22,230 nt of DNA from JADCCX01 sp031373545. GTDB taxonomy: Bacteria > Pseudomonadota > Alphaproteobacteria > Rhizobiales > Beijerinckiaceae. Made by a program: the position numbers and the translations under genes. Of this stretch, positions 15,810 through 22,087 are shown one piece after another. The stretch lies in assembly GCA_031373545.1 (NCBI GenBank), contig JANMMT010000205.1, positions 1-22,230 of the forward strand. The letters are read 5' to 3'. Every line of letters begins with the position of its first letter. Position 1 is the stretch's first letter. The notes below the pieces were generated by a model. The model was given only the letters and a program-made list of their open reading frames with translations. It did no database searches and was not told where the DNA came from.

Positions 15810-16910
15810 TCAGCAGCCGAGCTTGCATTCCTCGGACGGGTTCCAGCGAATGAGCCGGACAACCAAAGCGCCAGGTTCCCGCACCGGCTCATCACCGACT
15901 GACAGGATCTTGCCGTCGTGGGGTGCCTTGTACTCAGCCACGATTGTCCCGAATGCATTCATCTGGCGGGCAAGAAGCTGGTCTTTGACGACCATGTCCA
16001 GGAGCCCGACCTTGTATTCCACGAAACCACCGACTACGGCGCGAAGCGATGTGTTCTCGTTGCCAAGAAATGTCTTTGGCGTGGCGGAGGGCGCAGGACC
16101 GGAGGCTTTGGCGGTCATCTTCAACGCGGACATCACTGTGTGAACACCCAGGACGCTGCGGTCGATCAACTCCTGCTGCCAGACGCCGGCACCGCCGATT
16201 TCAAAAGTGACTGCGGGGATGTTCGCCCTCACGAATTCGGTCTCGACGCTGCCTTTCTCGCCGGCATCATACTTGATGATATCGGGAGCGAGCAGTTCTG
16301 CGAGCATCTTCACTTTTTCGTTGCGGGGATCGGCATAAACGAACGTCGGGTAGACGGTTCCCCGCGTCTGGGAATGCAAGTCGATCACATAATCGACATT
16401 GCCCATCCAGAGCTTCTGCCAGACGCGGCCGGCAAACCGGTTCGTCGCATCGCCTTTGGCTTCATCGCCGGGCATTGCCCTGTTGAGGTTTGCCGCCGAT
16501 CCACCGTCATCGGACATGATGTAGTTTCGGTTGCCATGAAGCATTCCAGGAATGTTCAGGCCGGGGATGCCGATGATCGTGCCGCTGAGTTTTTGGGGAT
16601 CGACCACTGGAGCGATCAATTGCACGACACGAATGCCATTGAGTTCATCGCCGTGGACACCCGAATTCAGAAGGAGACGCGGACCGGCTTCCTTGCCGCG
16701 ATTGACTATCACGGGGACATACCAGGATTGGCCCACACTCGTGTCCATGCCCTTGAACCAGAAATGATAAATCTTGCCGCGGGGCAATGCTTCGACATCA
16801 AGCTTTTCAATAACGGGAACCCCGCCGATCATGTCCTGGGCACCAGCCGTTGACAGCGGCATCGAGCTGCAGGCTGCAATCAATCCCGTCGCAATCGTTA
16901 TCGATCTCAT
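15810..16910 (-). CDS. Secreted succinylglutamate desuccinylase/aspartoacylase-family (M14-like) zinc hydrolase
   Basis: The 366-residue protein starts with a Sec signal (MRSITIATGLIAAC...STAGAQD, cleavage predicted after about 24). A zinc carboxypeptidase-like fold follows: HGDE with His86 and Glu89 as first zinc ligands, NLNR near 141, DLHS with His179 as third ligand, and a later VTFEIGG glutamate that may be catalytic. AstE and aspartoacylase are cytosolic enzymes on N-acylated amino acids. A periplasmic version more likely acts on an amide or peptide from outside or from the cell wall, but the substrate is unknown. GGAG lies eight bases before the ATG. It is 36 bases downstream of the oxidoreductase gene on the same strand, so they form one unit. 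Confidence 0.88.
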   Translation of the reverse strand: MRSITIATGLIAACSSMPLSTAGAQDMIGGVPVIEKLDVEALPRGKIYHFWFKGMDTSVGQSWYVPVIVNRGKEAGPRLLLNSGVHGDELNGIRVVQLIAPVVDPQKLSGTIIGIPGLNIPGMLHGNRNYIMSDDGGSAANLNRAMPGDEAKGDATNRFAGRVWQKLWMGNVDYVIDLHSQTRGTVYPTFVYADPRNEKVKMLAELLAPDIIKYDAGEKGSVETEFVRANIPAVTFEIGGAGVWQQELIDRSVLGVHTVMSALKMTAKASGPAPSATPKTFLGNENTSLRAVVGGFVEYKVGLLDMVVKDQLLARQMNAFGTIVAEYKAPHDGKILSVGDEPVREPGALVVRLIRWNPSEECKLGC

Positions 16911-16946
16911 GTTCGTGCTCCAAAGTCAGGTCGGTTGAAAAGCGAT

Positions 16947-17978
16947 TTATGCCGCAACCTTGATGATCAGTTTGCCGAAATTCCTGCCTTCCAGCAGCCC
17001 TATGAATGCCGCCGGTGCCTTGTCGAGACCATCTACGATGTCTTCCCTGTGCTTGATCCTGCCGTCCTTCACCCAAGCGCTCATCTGCTGGAAGAATTCG
17101 CCGAAGCGGGGACCGTAATCGTCGAAAATGATGAAGCCCTGCATCGTGATGCGCTTGCGCAGGATCATCCCCATCAGCATCCCCAGACGATCCGGTCCGG
17201 GTGGCAGGCTGGTGGCATTGTAGGCAGCGATCATCCCGCAGACCGGGATGCGGGCCTTGGGGTTGAGCAGCGGCATGACCGCATCGAACACCGTGCCGCC
17301 GACGCTTTCAAAATAGACGTCGATCCCCTTGGGACAGACCGCCGCCAGTTGTGCCGGAAGGTCGGCGTTGCGGTGGTCGATGCAAGCGTCAAAGCCGAGT
17401 TCTTCGATGACATAGCGGCATTTGTCCGCTCCGCCAGCTATCCCGACCGCGCGGCAGCCCTTGATCTTGGCGATCTGCCCTACAACGGAACCCACTGCGC
17501 CACTGGCGGCTGCGACGACCACTGTTTCGCCCGGCTTTGGCTGCCCGATGTCGAGCAGACCCATGTAGGCCGTAAATCCGGGCATGCCGAGCACACCCAG
17601 CGCCAGATAAGGATGGGTGATCGAGGCAGCGAGTTTGGTCAATCCCTGGCCGTCGGATAGCGCGAACTCCTGCCAGCCGCCGAACCCCAGCACGAGATCG
17701 CCGGCCTTGAAGGCGTCATTCTGCGAGGCGACAACACGCGAGACAGTCCCGCCAATCATGACCTCACCAAGCGCAACGGGAGCGGTATAGGACGGCGCGT
17801 CGCTCATTCTGCCACGCATGTAGGGATCGAGTGACAGGTACAGTGTCTGCGTCAGAACCTGTTTGGCCAAGGGCAGGACAATGTCTCTCTCGTCGAGACG
17901 GAAGTTTGCCGCTGTTGGTGCACCTTTCGGACGCGTAGCGAGCAGGATCCTGCGGTTCGCTTTCTGGGTCGCAAACAA
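16947..17978 (-). CDS. Zinc-free MDR NADP-dependent oxidoreductase (CurA/YncB, leukotriene B4 12-hydroxydehydrogenase type)
   Basis: The 343-residue medium-chain reductase lacks the cysteine/histidine zinc site of alcohol dehydrogenases. It shows the family N-terminus (RRILLATRPKGAPTAANFRL), YLSLDPYMRGRMSD near 50, the NADPH-binding AASGAVGSVVGQIAKIKGCRAVGIAGG near 155-180, and the C-terminal IVDGLDKAPAAFIGLLEGRNFGKLIIKV. The group reduces alpha,beta-unsaturated ketones and aldehydes in the cytosol, a detoxification of lipid-peroxidation products. The start is a TTG at 17978 with AGGAG six bases upstream; no ATG or GTG fits as well. The next gene follows after 36 bases. A minus-strand motif copy lies 98 bases upstream. 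Confidence 0.93.
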   Translation of the reverse strand: MFATQKANRRILLATRPKGAPTAANFRLDERDIVLPLAKQVLTQTLYLSLDPYMRGRMSDAPSYTAPVALGEVMIGGTVSRVVASQNDAFKAGDLVLGFGGWQEFALSDGQGLTKLAASITHPYLALGVLGMPGFTAYMGLLDIGQPKPGETVVVAAASGAVGSVVGQIAKIKGCRAVGIAGGADKCRYVIEELGFDACIDHRNADLPAQLAAVCPKGIDVYFESVGGTVFDAVMPLLNPKARIPVCGMIAAYNATSLPPGPDRLGMLMGMILRKRITMQGFIIFDDYGPRFGEFFQQMSAWVKDGRIKHREDIVDGLDKAPAAFIGLLEGRNFGKLIIKVAA

Positions 17979-18076
17979 AGCGGTCTCCTCGTTGAAAAGC
18001 TTCAGGTTCGGCGAAGCATGATGTGGTCCAAGCTTGGTCGCGTACTCAATGGCTAACCATCAAGCGCCACGGGTTG

Positions 18077-18096
18077 GCAGGGCCGGAATCTACCCA
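18077..18096 (-). promoter_or_regulatory. Shared 20-bp motif, copy 9 (upstream of MDR oxidoreductase)
   Basis: On the minus strand it reads TGGGTAGATTCCGGCCCTGC. It ends 98 bases before the TTG start at 17978. GGTTAGC lies 21 bases beyond the GGCCC block. Confidence 0.7.
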
Positions 18097-18165
18097 TGTT
18101 GCATGTAGCCACAGCCGGGCATGGACACTTGCCGCATGAAGGTTTGCGGGAAGGCACACGTCGCT

Positions 18166-18185
18166 TGGGTAGTTTCCGAACCTTC
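18166..18185 (+). promoter_or_regulatory. Shared 20-bp motif, copy 7 (upstream of hdeD-like gene)
   Basis: The sequence is TGGGTAGTTTCCGAACCTTC, identical to copies 4 and 8. The preceding bases ACGTCGCT also resemble the ACGTCTCT before those two copies. It ends 126 bases before ATG 18312. GGCTACT lies 20 bases beyond GAACC. Confidence 0.75.
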
Positions 18186-18311
18186 TGCATGGCCGCCGCG
18201 CTGGCTACTTTGCTCCGAGGATCGCCGAAATGCATTCTCCCCAGGCCTTGGGAACGAGTGATCGCGACAGGCGTTTTTAATCATGATGCCAATCTGAAAT
18301 CGGGAAAAGCG

Positions 18312-18920
18312 ATGATGGACACTGCCACAACCCTCCCGCGCGATCAGGCGCTGCTTCCAGACATTCTCACCACAGCGCCTCCCATCAGGCCGCTCTGGAT
18401 TGTCGTCTTCGGCATTCTGCTCGTGGCACTGGGAGCCCTTGCATTTGTCAGCATCGTGACAGCCACCATCGTGTCGGTCTACTTTGTAGCGATAGCGATG
18501 GTTCTGGCGGGCGCGGCGGAGATTTCTCTGGGGCTGCGGTCAAAATCGCCACGCAGGCGGTGGACCTGGGTGCTGCTTGGCATTCTCTATACAGTTGCAG
18601 GATTGTTCGCGTTCTTCAATCCGCTGGTGGCCGCGGGCGTGTTGACGCTGCTTCTGGGAGCATCTCTCGTGGGTGTCGGTGTCGTGCGCGTCTTGCTGGC
18701 ATTTCAGATGCGATCCAACAGTCAGTGGTGGTGGATAGCGTTATCGTCTGCTGTCACGGCTCTGCTTGGCATCCTGGTGCTTGCGCAATGGCCGGCCTCG
18801 AGCCTCTACATTCTCGGGATTTTCCTGAGCGTCGATCTGATTTTTGCCGGTCTGTGCTGGACCGCGATAGGCATCACATCGACGTCCGTCAACGAGGCGC
18901 CCGCGACTTCAACGCCATGA
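18312..18920 (+). CDS. HdeD family (DUF308) acid/stress-resistance membrane protein
   Basis: The ORF encodes 202 residues with six hydrophobic segments in three repeated two-helix units (for example PLWIVVFGILLVALGALAF, WTWVLLGILYTVAGLFAFF, WWWIALSSAVTALLGILVL), the DUF308/HdeD layout. The basic loop RSKSPRRRW lies between units one and two. E. coli HdeD aids acid resistance at high cell density; the mechanism is unknown. Tandem ATGs at 18312 and 18315 follow GGGAAAA. The frame is open far upstream to 18096, but that stretch crosses the intergenic motif. The stop overlaps the next start (ATGA). Motif copy 7 lies upstream. Confidence 0.9.
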   Translation: MMDTATTLPRDQALLPDILTTAPPIRPLWIVVFGILLVALGALAFVSIVTATIVSVYFVAIAMVLAGAAEISLGLRSKSPRRRWTWVLLGILYTVAGLFAFFNPLVAAGVLTLLLGASLVGVGVVRVLLAFQMRSNSQWWWIALSSAVTALLGILVLAQWPASSLYILGIFLSVDLIFAGLCWTAIGITSTSVNEAPATSTP

Positions 18921-19345
18921 TCCGCAGCGTGCACCAGGGCAGCAGGTCGCGTGGTGAGAACACCGACGGCAGTCTTCGGCTAAGGGATCTGATCCCGGCT
19001 CTCAAAGCACAGCATGTTTCGGCATGCGCGCTGCTTCAGCGGATTGACCCGGCCATCGCGGACGAACTTCGCGCTTACGCAGCCCACCGACAGGTCGATC
19101 TGACAGATCTTGCTGCAGATTGCCTGGAACAGCTGGCGTCAGATGCGGCAGACACCATCTGGCAGCTCGGAATCGAACGGCACGCCGATTTTGACGACGA
19201 CCCCGAGGCGGCGCTGCTGGGGCGCATCCTGCGAAAGACGGTCCGGGCCCGCCTGCAACGCGAGCACCTGATCGGATCAGAAACGATCGTCCAGACCGTG
19301 TTCATTGGATTTAGCCGCTCAGGTCATCCGTACGCCATGGCCTGA
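18917..19345 (+). CDS. Hypothetical protein, translationally coupled to hdeD-like gene
   Basis: The ATG at 18917 overlaps the stop of the HdeD-like gene and gives 142 residues. The same frame is open back to 18560, but that part lies out of frame within the HdeD-like gene. The protein is soluble, largely helical and acidic in the middle (ADELRAYAAHRQVDLTDLAADCLEQLASDAADTIWQLGIERHADFDDDPEAA). The C-terminus IVQTVFIGFSRSGHPYAMA is more hydrophobic. No membrane segment or known catalytic motif is seen. I do not recognise the family. Coupling to HdeD suggests a joint stress role. Confidence 0.78.
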   Translation: MIRSVHQGSRSRGENTDGSLRLRDLIPALKAQHVSACALLQRIDPAIADELRAYAAHRQVDLTDLAADCLEQLASDAADTIWQLGIERHADFDDDPEAALLGRILRKTVRARLQREHLIGSETIVQTVFIGFSRSGHPYAMA

Positions 19346-19383
19346 ACGGCTGGACCTGATTTTCTTTTGGCCCACGCCGATGA

Positions 19384-19402
19384 AGGCTGCACTCTGCAGC
19401 CT
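19384..19402. other. Perfect stem-loop between genes (8-bp stem, 3-base loop)
   Basis: AGGCTGCA-CTC-TGCAGCCT forms a perfect GC-rich hairpin 39 bases after the stop at 19345. It is not followed by a T-run, so it is not a classical intrinsic terminator. It may still be a transcript end or processing signal before the small gene at 19435. Confidence 0.5.
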
Positions 19403-19434
19403 CAGTTGTAGGTTTCATTCGAAGGAAAGTCCCA

Positions 19435-19641
19435 ATGCCACGTGGCGACAAAAGCAAATATACCGACAAGCAGAAGCGCACTGCGGAGCACATCGCGGTC
19501 AGTTACGAGGCACGCGGAGTCCCGGAGCCGGAAGCCGAGGCTCGCGCCTGGGCCACCGTCAACAAACATGACGGTGGTGGAAAAGCGGGAGGCCGGTTGG
19601 TGCGGCGCGTATCAAAGGGAACCAAGCCTGCAGGACCGTGA
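19435..19641 (+). CDS. Small basic stress/"plasmid stabilization"-annotated protein
   Basis: The 68-residue protein (MPRGDKSKYTDKQKRTAEHI ... PEAEARAWATVNKHDGGGK) matches from memory a widespread rhizobial small protein family often labelled plasmid stabilization protein. That name has little functional support. It is hydrophilic and Lys/Arg-rich at both ends, with a Gly-rich break after the AWATVN helix. AAGGAAAG precedes the ATG. It lies 89 bases after the upstream gene. The preceding gap contains a hairpin and only a very poor resemblance to the shared motif. Confidence 0.85.
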   Translation: MPRGDKSKYTDKQKRTAEHIAVSYEARGVPEPEAEARAWATVNKHDGGGKAGGRLVRRVSKGTKPAGP

Positions 19642-19669
19642 TCTGGCGAGACCAGGATCGGAACCATAC

Positions 19670-19689
19670 AGATAGTTTCCGTTCGTCGG
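19670..19689 (+). promoter_or_regulatory. Degenerate copy of the shared motif (upstream of proline-rich ORF)
   Basis: The core GATAGTTTCCG matches the motif over TAGTTTCCG, but the flanks (TTCGTCGG) do not. It ends 31 bases before ATG 19721. The position and orientation fit the other copies; the sequence alone would not be convincing. Confidence 0.3.
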
Positions 19690-19720
19690 TCTTGTAAGTC
19701 ATAACAACAAGGAGACGCCA

Positions 19721-19915
19721 ATGCCCCAATTCACAGTGAATGCCGATCCGACACAGCCGATAGAAAAGCCCACACCGGAACCCGCTCCCATGGAGGTGCC
19801 GGAACGTGAACCCGACCATCAAGTTCCGCCATCCAAGGAAACGCCCCCTGCGCCGCCGATAGAAGTTCCACAGCAGGCGCCAGAACCAGTCACAGAGCCG
19901 CCACCTTGGGCATAG
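19721..19915 (+). CDS. Small proline/glutamate-rich protein of unknown function
   Basis: The ORF encodes 64 residues, about one third proline, with repeated P-E/P-P units (EKPTPEPAPMEVPEREPDHQ ... QAPEPVTEPPPWA). It is acidic, predicted disordered, and has no signal peptide or membrane segment. AAGGAGA seven bases before the ATG is a strong ribosome binding site, which supports translation despite low complexity. No family recognised. It lies between a small stress gene and the convergent host-attachment gene. Confidence 0.65.
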   Translation: MPQFTVNADPTQPIEKPTPEPAPMEVPEREPDHQVPPSKETPPAPPIEVPQQAPEPVTEPPPWA

Positions 19916-19978
19916 CCCATTGACGCGAAGTGCATCTGGGTTGTGCAGCGGTCCGACCCAGAATGGGCAATGTGCTGC

Positions 19979-20470
19979 TCAGGCCGGTATCGGACCAAGA
20001 TGACTGGCGATCTGGTGATTGGGGATTTTTGTCAGGTCATGCGCGAATTCCGCAACGACAACTGCGCGCACTTTGTCGGATATCGCGCTGCGCAGATCGC
20101 CTAGCGTTGCAGGGGGTGCCGCGATGATGAGGCGATGATACGCGCCATACTGCAGCTGTTTGGCCAGAACCTCCGCAAGATGGTTGGCAAATCTTGTTTT
20201 CTGTTGCCGATGGGGATCGGTCTGGGATTCCAGAGCAGACCGGCCTGAACCGGCGGAGCTGAAGCTGCGTCCCTGGCGATCTGTCACAAGGTCATGGGTA
20301 GCGGAATGATCGCCTTGAAAGACAAGGCCATCGACAGGCATCCAATCGTGCTGGGTTACCCCGTGGCCAGGTGATCCGTGGTGCGGATCGCCGTGGATGG
20401 GGCCGTTGTTCTCGAGAATGCGCGCCCGTGCGCCATCAGCGATCAAGGCCCAGGTTCTGAGTGGCTTCAT
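19979..20470 (-). CDS. Host attachment family protein (PF10116-type)
   Basis: This 163-residue protein has the family N-terminus (TWALIADGARARILENNG), the GRSFSSAGSGRSALE segment, FANHLAEVLAKQL, LIIAAPPATLGDLR and the C-terminal EFAHDLTKIPNHQIASHL. The family is named after an Agrobacterium protein needed for attachment to plant cells, but members are widespread and the biochemical role is unclear; the fold recalls eRF1/Pelota-like domains. AGGAGA lies just before ATG 20470; the frame is open further upstream without a ribosome site. It follows the BON gene on the same strand after 77 bases, so both probably share the motif upstream of the BON gene. Confidence 0.9.
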   Translation of the reverse strand: MKPLRTWALIADGARARILENNGPIHGDPHHGSPGHGVTQHDWMPVDGLVFQGDHSATHDLVTDRQGRSFSSAGSGRSALESQTDPHRQQKTRFANHLAEVLAKQLQYGAYHRLIIAAPPATLGDLRSAISDKVRAVVVAEFAHDLTKIPNHQIASHLGPIPA

Positions 20471-20547
20471 GGGGGTCTCCTGGTTGTTTCGATGAAACGC
20501 GCCGGTAGCTCGAAGGCAACCGGCGGCAGAGCCTTCAACTTCGAAGT

Positions 20548-21201
20548 TCAGTTGACACGGATATCGTTCTCGACCGACGTGGCGCCGGGCGCGGCCCAAG
20601 CGGTGTCCGCGGCTGTCTGGCGGTCGAACCAGCTATCGACAGTTCCGGTCAGCTTGACCTTGCCGCCCACAGCCGAAACAAACACCGTCTGCGGCTCGTC
20701 GTAGAACCATGAGCGATGAAGCGCGTGGTTGATGTCCTTGCTGATATCGGTCGCATTTGCACGAGGCTTGATCGTGATGTTGTTGGAAACACCGACCACG
20801 CCCGACAACCAGCGAATGTCATGCACGGCAGAGGTCTTCTGGTAATTCCACTCGACCGCACCTGTCAGCGTGATCCAGCCCTTCTCAACCTTTATCTTGA
20901 CTGAATCCTTGGGAACCGAGCTGTTCCAGGCCAGACGGTCGACGGCGGCTGTCGCTATCTCCTCGTCGCCGTGCTTGATGCTGAATGGAAGGCGGACTTC
21001 GATTTCTTCCGCGACAGCCTTGACGCCCTTGACCCGGCCCGCCGCAGTCTCGGCCGCGTATTTCTCGACATAGGATCCGACGTGACCCATGAGAGTCACC
21101 ACGCCGTCCCTGGCTGTGTCACCAATATGGGACGCTTCCACACTTGGCTCCCACTTCAGTTCGGCAAGGACGGCGGTTTTCAATTCGTTGTCATGAGACA
21201 T
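20548..21201 (-). CDS. Triple BON-domain protein (OsmY-like)
   Basis: The 217-residue protein has three BON repeats, roughly residues 8-75, 82-148 and 150-217. Each has the hydrophobic-Gly pattern GVVTLMGHVGSYVEKYAAE, GWITLTGAVEWNYQKTSA and GKVKLTGTVDSWFDRQTAA, with following ENDI/EEIEV strands. BON domains bind phospholipid surfaces; OsmY relatives protect against osmotic and envelope stress. No signal peptide is visible from ATG 21201 (MSHDNELKTAVLAEL), so cytosolic location is likely unless export is unusual. GGAAA precedes the start; the frame extends to 21357 without a ribosome site and across the intergenic region. Motif copy 10 lies 170 bases upstream. Confidence 0.92.
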   Translation of the reverse strand: MSHDNELKTAVLAELKWEPSVEASHIGDTARDGVVTLMGHVGSYVEKYAAETAAGRVKGVKAVAEEIEVRLPFSIKHGDEEIATAAVDRLAWNSSVPKDSVKIKVEKGWITLTGAVEWNYQKTSAVHDIRWLSGVVGVSNNITIKPRANATDISKDINHALHRSWFYDEPQTVFVSAVGGKVKLTGTVDSWFDRQTAADTAWAAPGATSVENDIRVN

Positions 21202-21371
21202 GATGATTTCCAATCTGGAGACGCTTGGTTGCTGTTGAACACGAGCGTTCGAAAGGGATCGGGTACCGAACGTTCCTGCGGCTGGCACCGTGGACGACAT
21301 TCCGATCGCATGGACTGCGGTGGTCTGCGCCAATCGGTGCATAGAGCCTAGCGGCAATCCCGATCGGTCGG

Positions 21372-21391
21372 TCAGGGTCGGAATCTACCCA
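21372..21391 (-). promoter_or_regulatory. Shared 20-bp motif, copy 10 (upstream of BON gene)
   Basis: On the minus strand it reads TGGGTAGATTCCGACCCTGA. It ends 170 bases before ATG 21201. CGCTAGG lies 21 bases beyond the GACCC block. Confidence 0.65.
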
Positions 21392-21444
21392 ATCAAGTTG
21401 ATCAACCAGCGCCGCTCCCAGCATAGCCCGGCTGCGGACGTCTC

Positions 21445-21464
21445 TGGGTAGTTTCCGAACCTTC
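21445..21464 (+). promoter_or_regulatory. Shared 20-bp motif, copy 8 (upstream of cupin gene)
   Basis: The sequence is TGGGTAGTTTCCGAACCTTC. Together with the seven bases before it, it is identical over 27 bases (21438-21464) to the nirK upstream copy (8476-8502). It ends 124 bases before ATG 21589. CGGTACG lies 19 bases beyond GAACC. Confidence 0.75.
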
Positions 21465-21588
21465 CGGATACGCATCGGATCGGTACGACTGACAGACAGC
21501 GAGATCGCGGTTTCCAAGGTTCTGCCTCGAACGAGGTCATCCAGAAAATTTTTGATCGTCCACTGAAGTTCAGCAAGGAACATATTCT

Positions 21589-22083
21589 ATGAGGGGTTTT
21601 GTCAAAGACATTGATATTGCTGCAACTGGAAATGCCAATTTCCGGCAGGTGCTGTATACTGCGCCGAATTGCCAGCTTGTCCTCATGTGCCTGAAGCCCG
21701 GCGAGGATATCGGGATGGAGACACATGCGCTCGACCAGCTCTTCCGAGTCGAGGAGGGCTCGGGTGTCGCCATCCTCGATGATGTGCGCAGCCCTATTCA
21801 GTCTGGCTTTGCCGTTCTCGTTCCCGCTGAAACAAGACACAACATCATCAATACCGGCACTATCGCATTGAGGCTCACCACACTCTACGCACCGCCCAAC
21901 CACCGCGATGGTGTCGTCCATGCAACCCGCGCCGATGCTGAAAAAGACAATGAACGATACGACGGCAAGCCGACCGAGCGCCGGATTCCAGTGACTGGAT
22001 CAGACACGAGGGAGAACATTCCCGTTTCACTGCGCCCAAGGCTATCCCTGCGCTCTTCGTCCACCTCGACTGCGAGGAACTGA
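21589..22083 (+). CDS. Single-domain cupin protein with C-terminal extension
   Basis: The 164-residue protein has one cupin barrel (about 15-115). Metal-site-like residues lie in ETHALDQLFRVEEGSG and the second strand set in VLVPAETRHNIINTGT. A conserved-looking LYAPPNHRDGVVHATRADAE follows. From memory, related proteobacterial cupins end shortly after DGK-TTE, near residue 130. Here the frame continues for about 34 residues of Arg/Ser-rich sequence, which may be a lost stop or frameshift. AAGGAA precedes the ATG. Function unknown; possible small-molecule or metal-bound sensing or isomerisation. The permease start follows after four bases, so they form an operon behind motif copy 8. Confidence 0.85.
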   Translation: MRGFVKDIDIAATGNANFRQVLYTAPNCQLVLMCLKPGEDIGMETHALDQLFRVEEGSGVAILDDVRSPIQSGFAVLVPAETRHNIINTGTIALRLTTLYAPPNHRDGVVHATRADAEKDNERYDGKPTERRIPVTGSDTRENIPVSLRPRLSLRSSSTSTARN

Positions 22084-22087
22084 GGTC

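Larger units (their letters stand above)
17979..18311. other. Divergent promoter region with two opposed motif copies
   Basis: This 333-base gap separates the minus-strand oxidoreductase from the plus-strand hdeD-like gene. It holds motif copies 9 (minus) and 7 (plus), whose inner ends are 69 bases apart and which point outwards. I found no convincing gene in it; the open frame from 18096 is the upstream extension of the hdeD frame without a ribosome site. Confidence 0.6.
21202..21588. other. Divergent promoter region with two opposed motif copies
   Basis: This 387-base gap separates the BON gene (minus) from the cupin gene (plus). It contains motif copies 10 (minus) and 8 (plus) pointing outwards, inner ends 53 bases apart, the same arrangement as at 17979-18311. 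I see no gene in it. Confidence 0.6.

Noticed and set aside
18560..18916. N-terminal extension of the 18917 gene
   Set aside because: It is out of frame inside the HdeD-like gene; the ATGA overlap at 18917 gives a natural start.
19407..19427. Another motif copy before the small basic gene (GTAGGTTTCATTCGAAGG)
   Set aside because: It needs an insertion to align and lacks the invariant TCCG; not distinguishable from chance.
19660..19684. EcfG-type general stress promoter (GGAAC-N-CGTT) before the proline-rich ORF
   Set aside because: The spacer is 15 bases, one short of the 16-17 normally required, and it overlaps the degenerate motif copy; too weak to call.
19950..19997. GGTCCGA/TCGGACC inverted repeat as a terminator between convergent genes
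   Set aside because: A 7-bp stem with a loop of about 30 bases and no T-run, partly inside the host-attachment gene.
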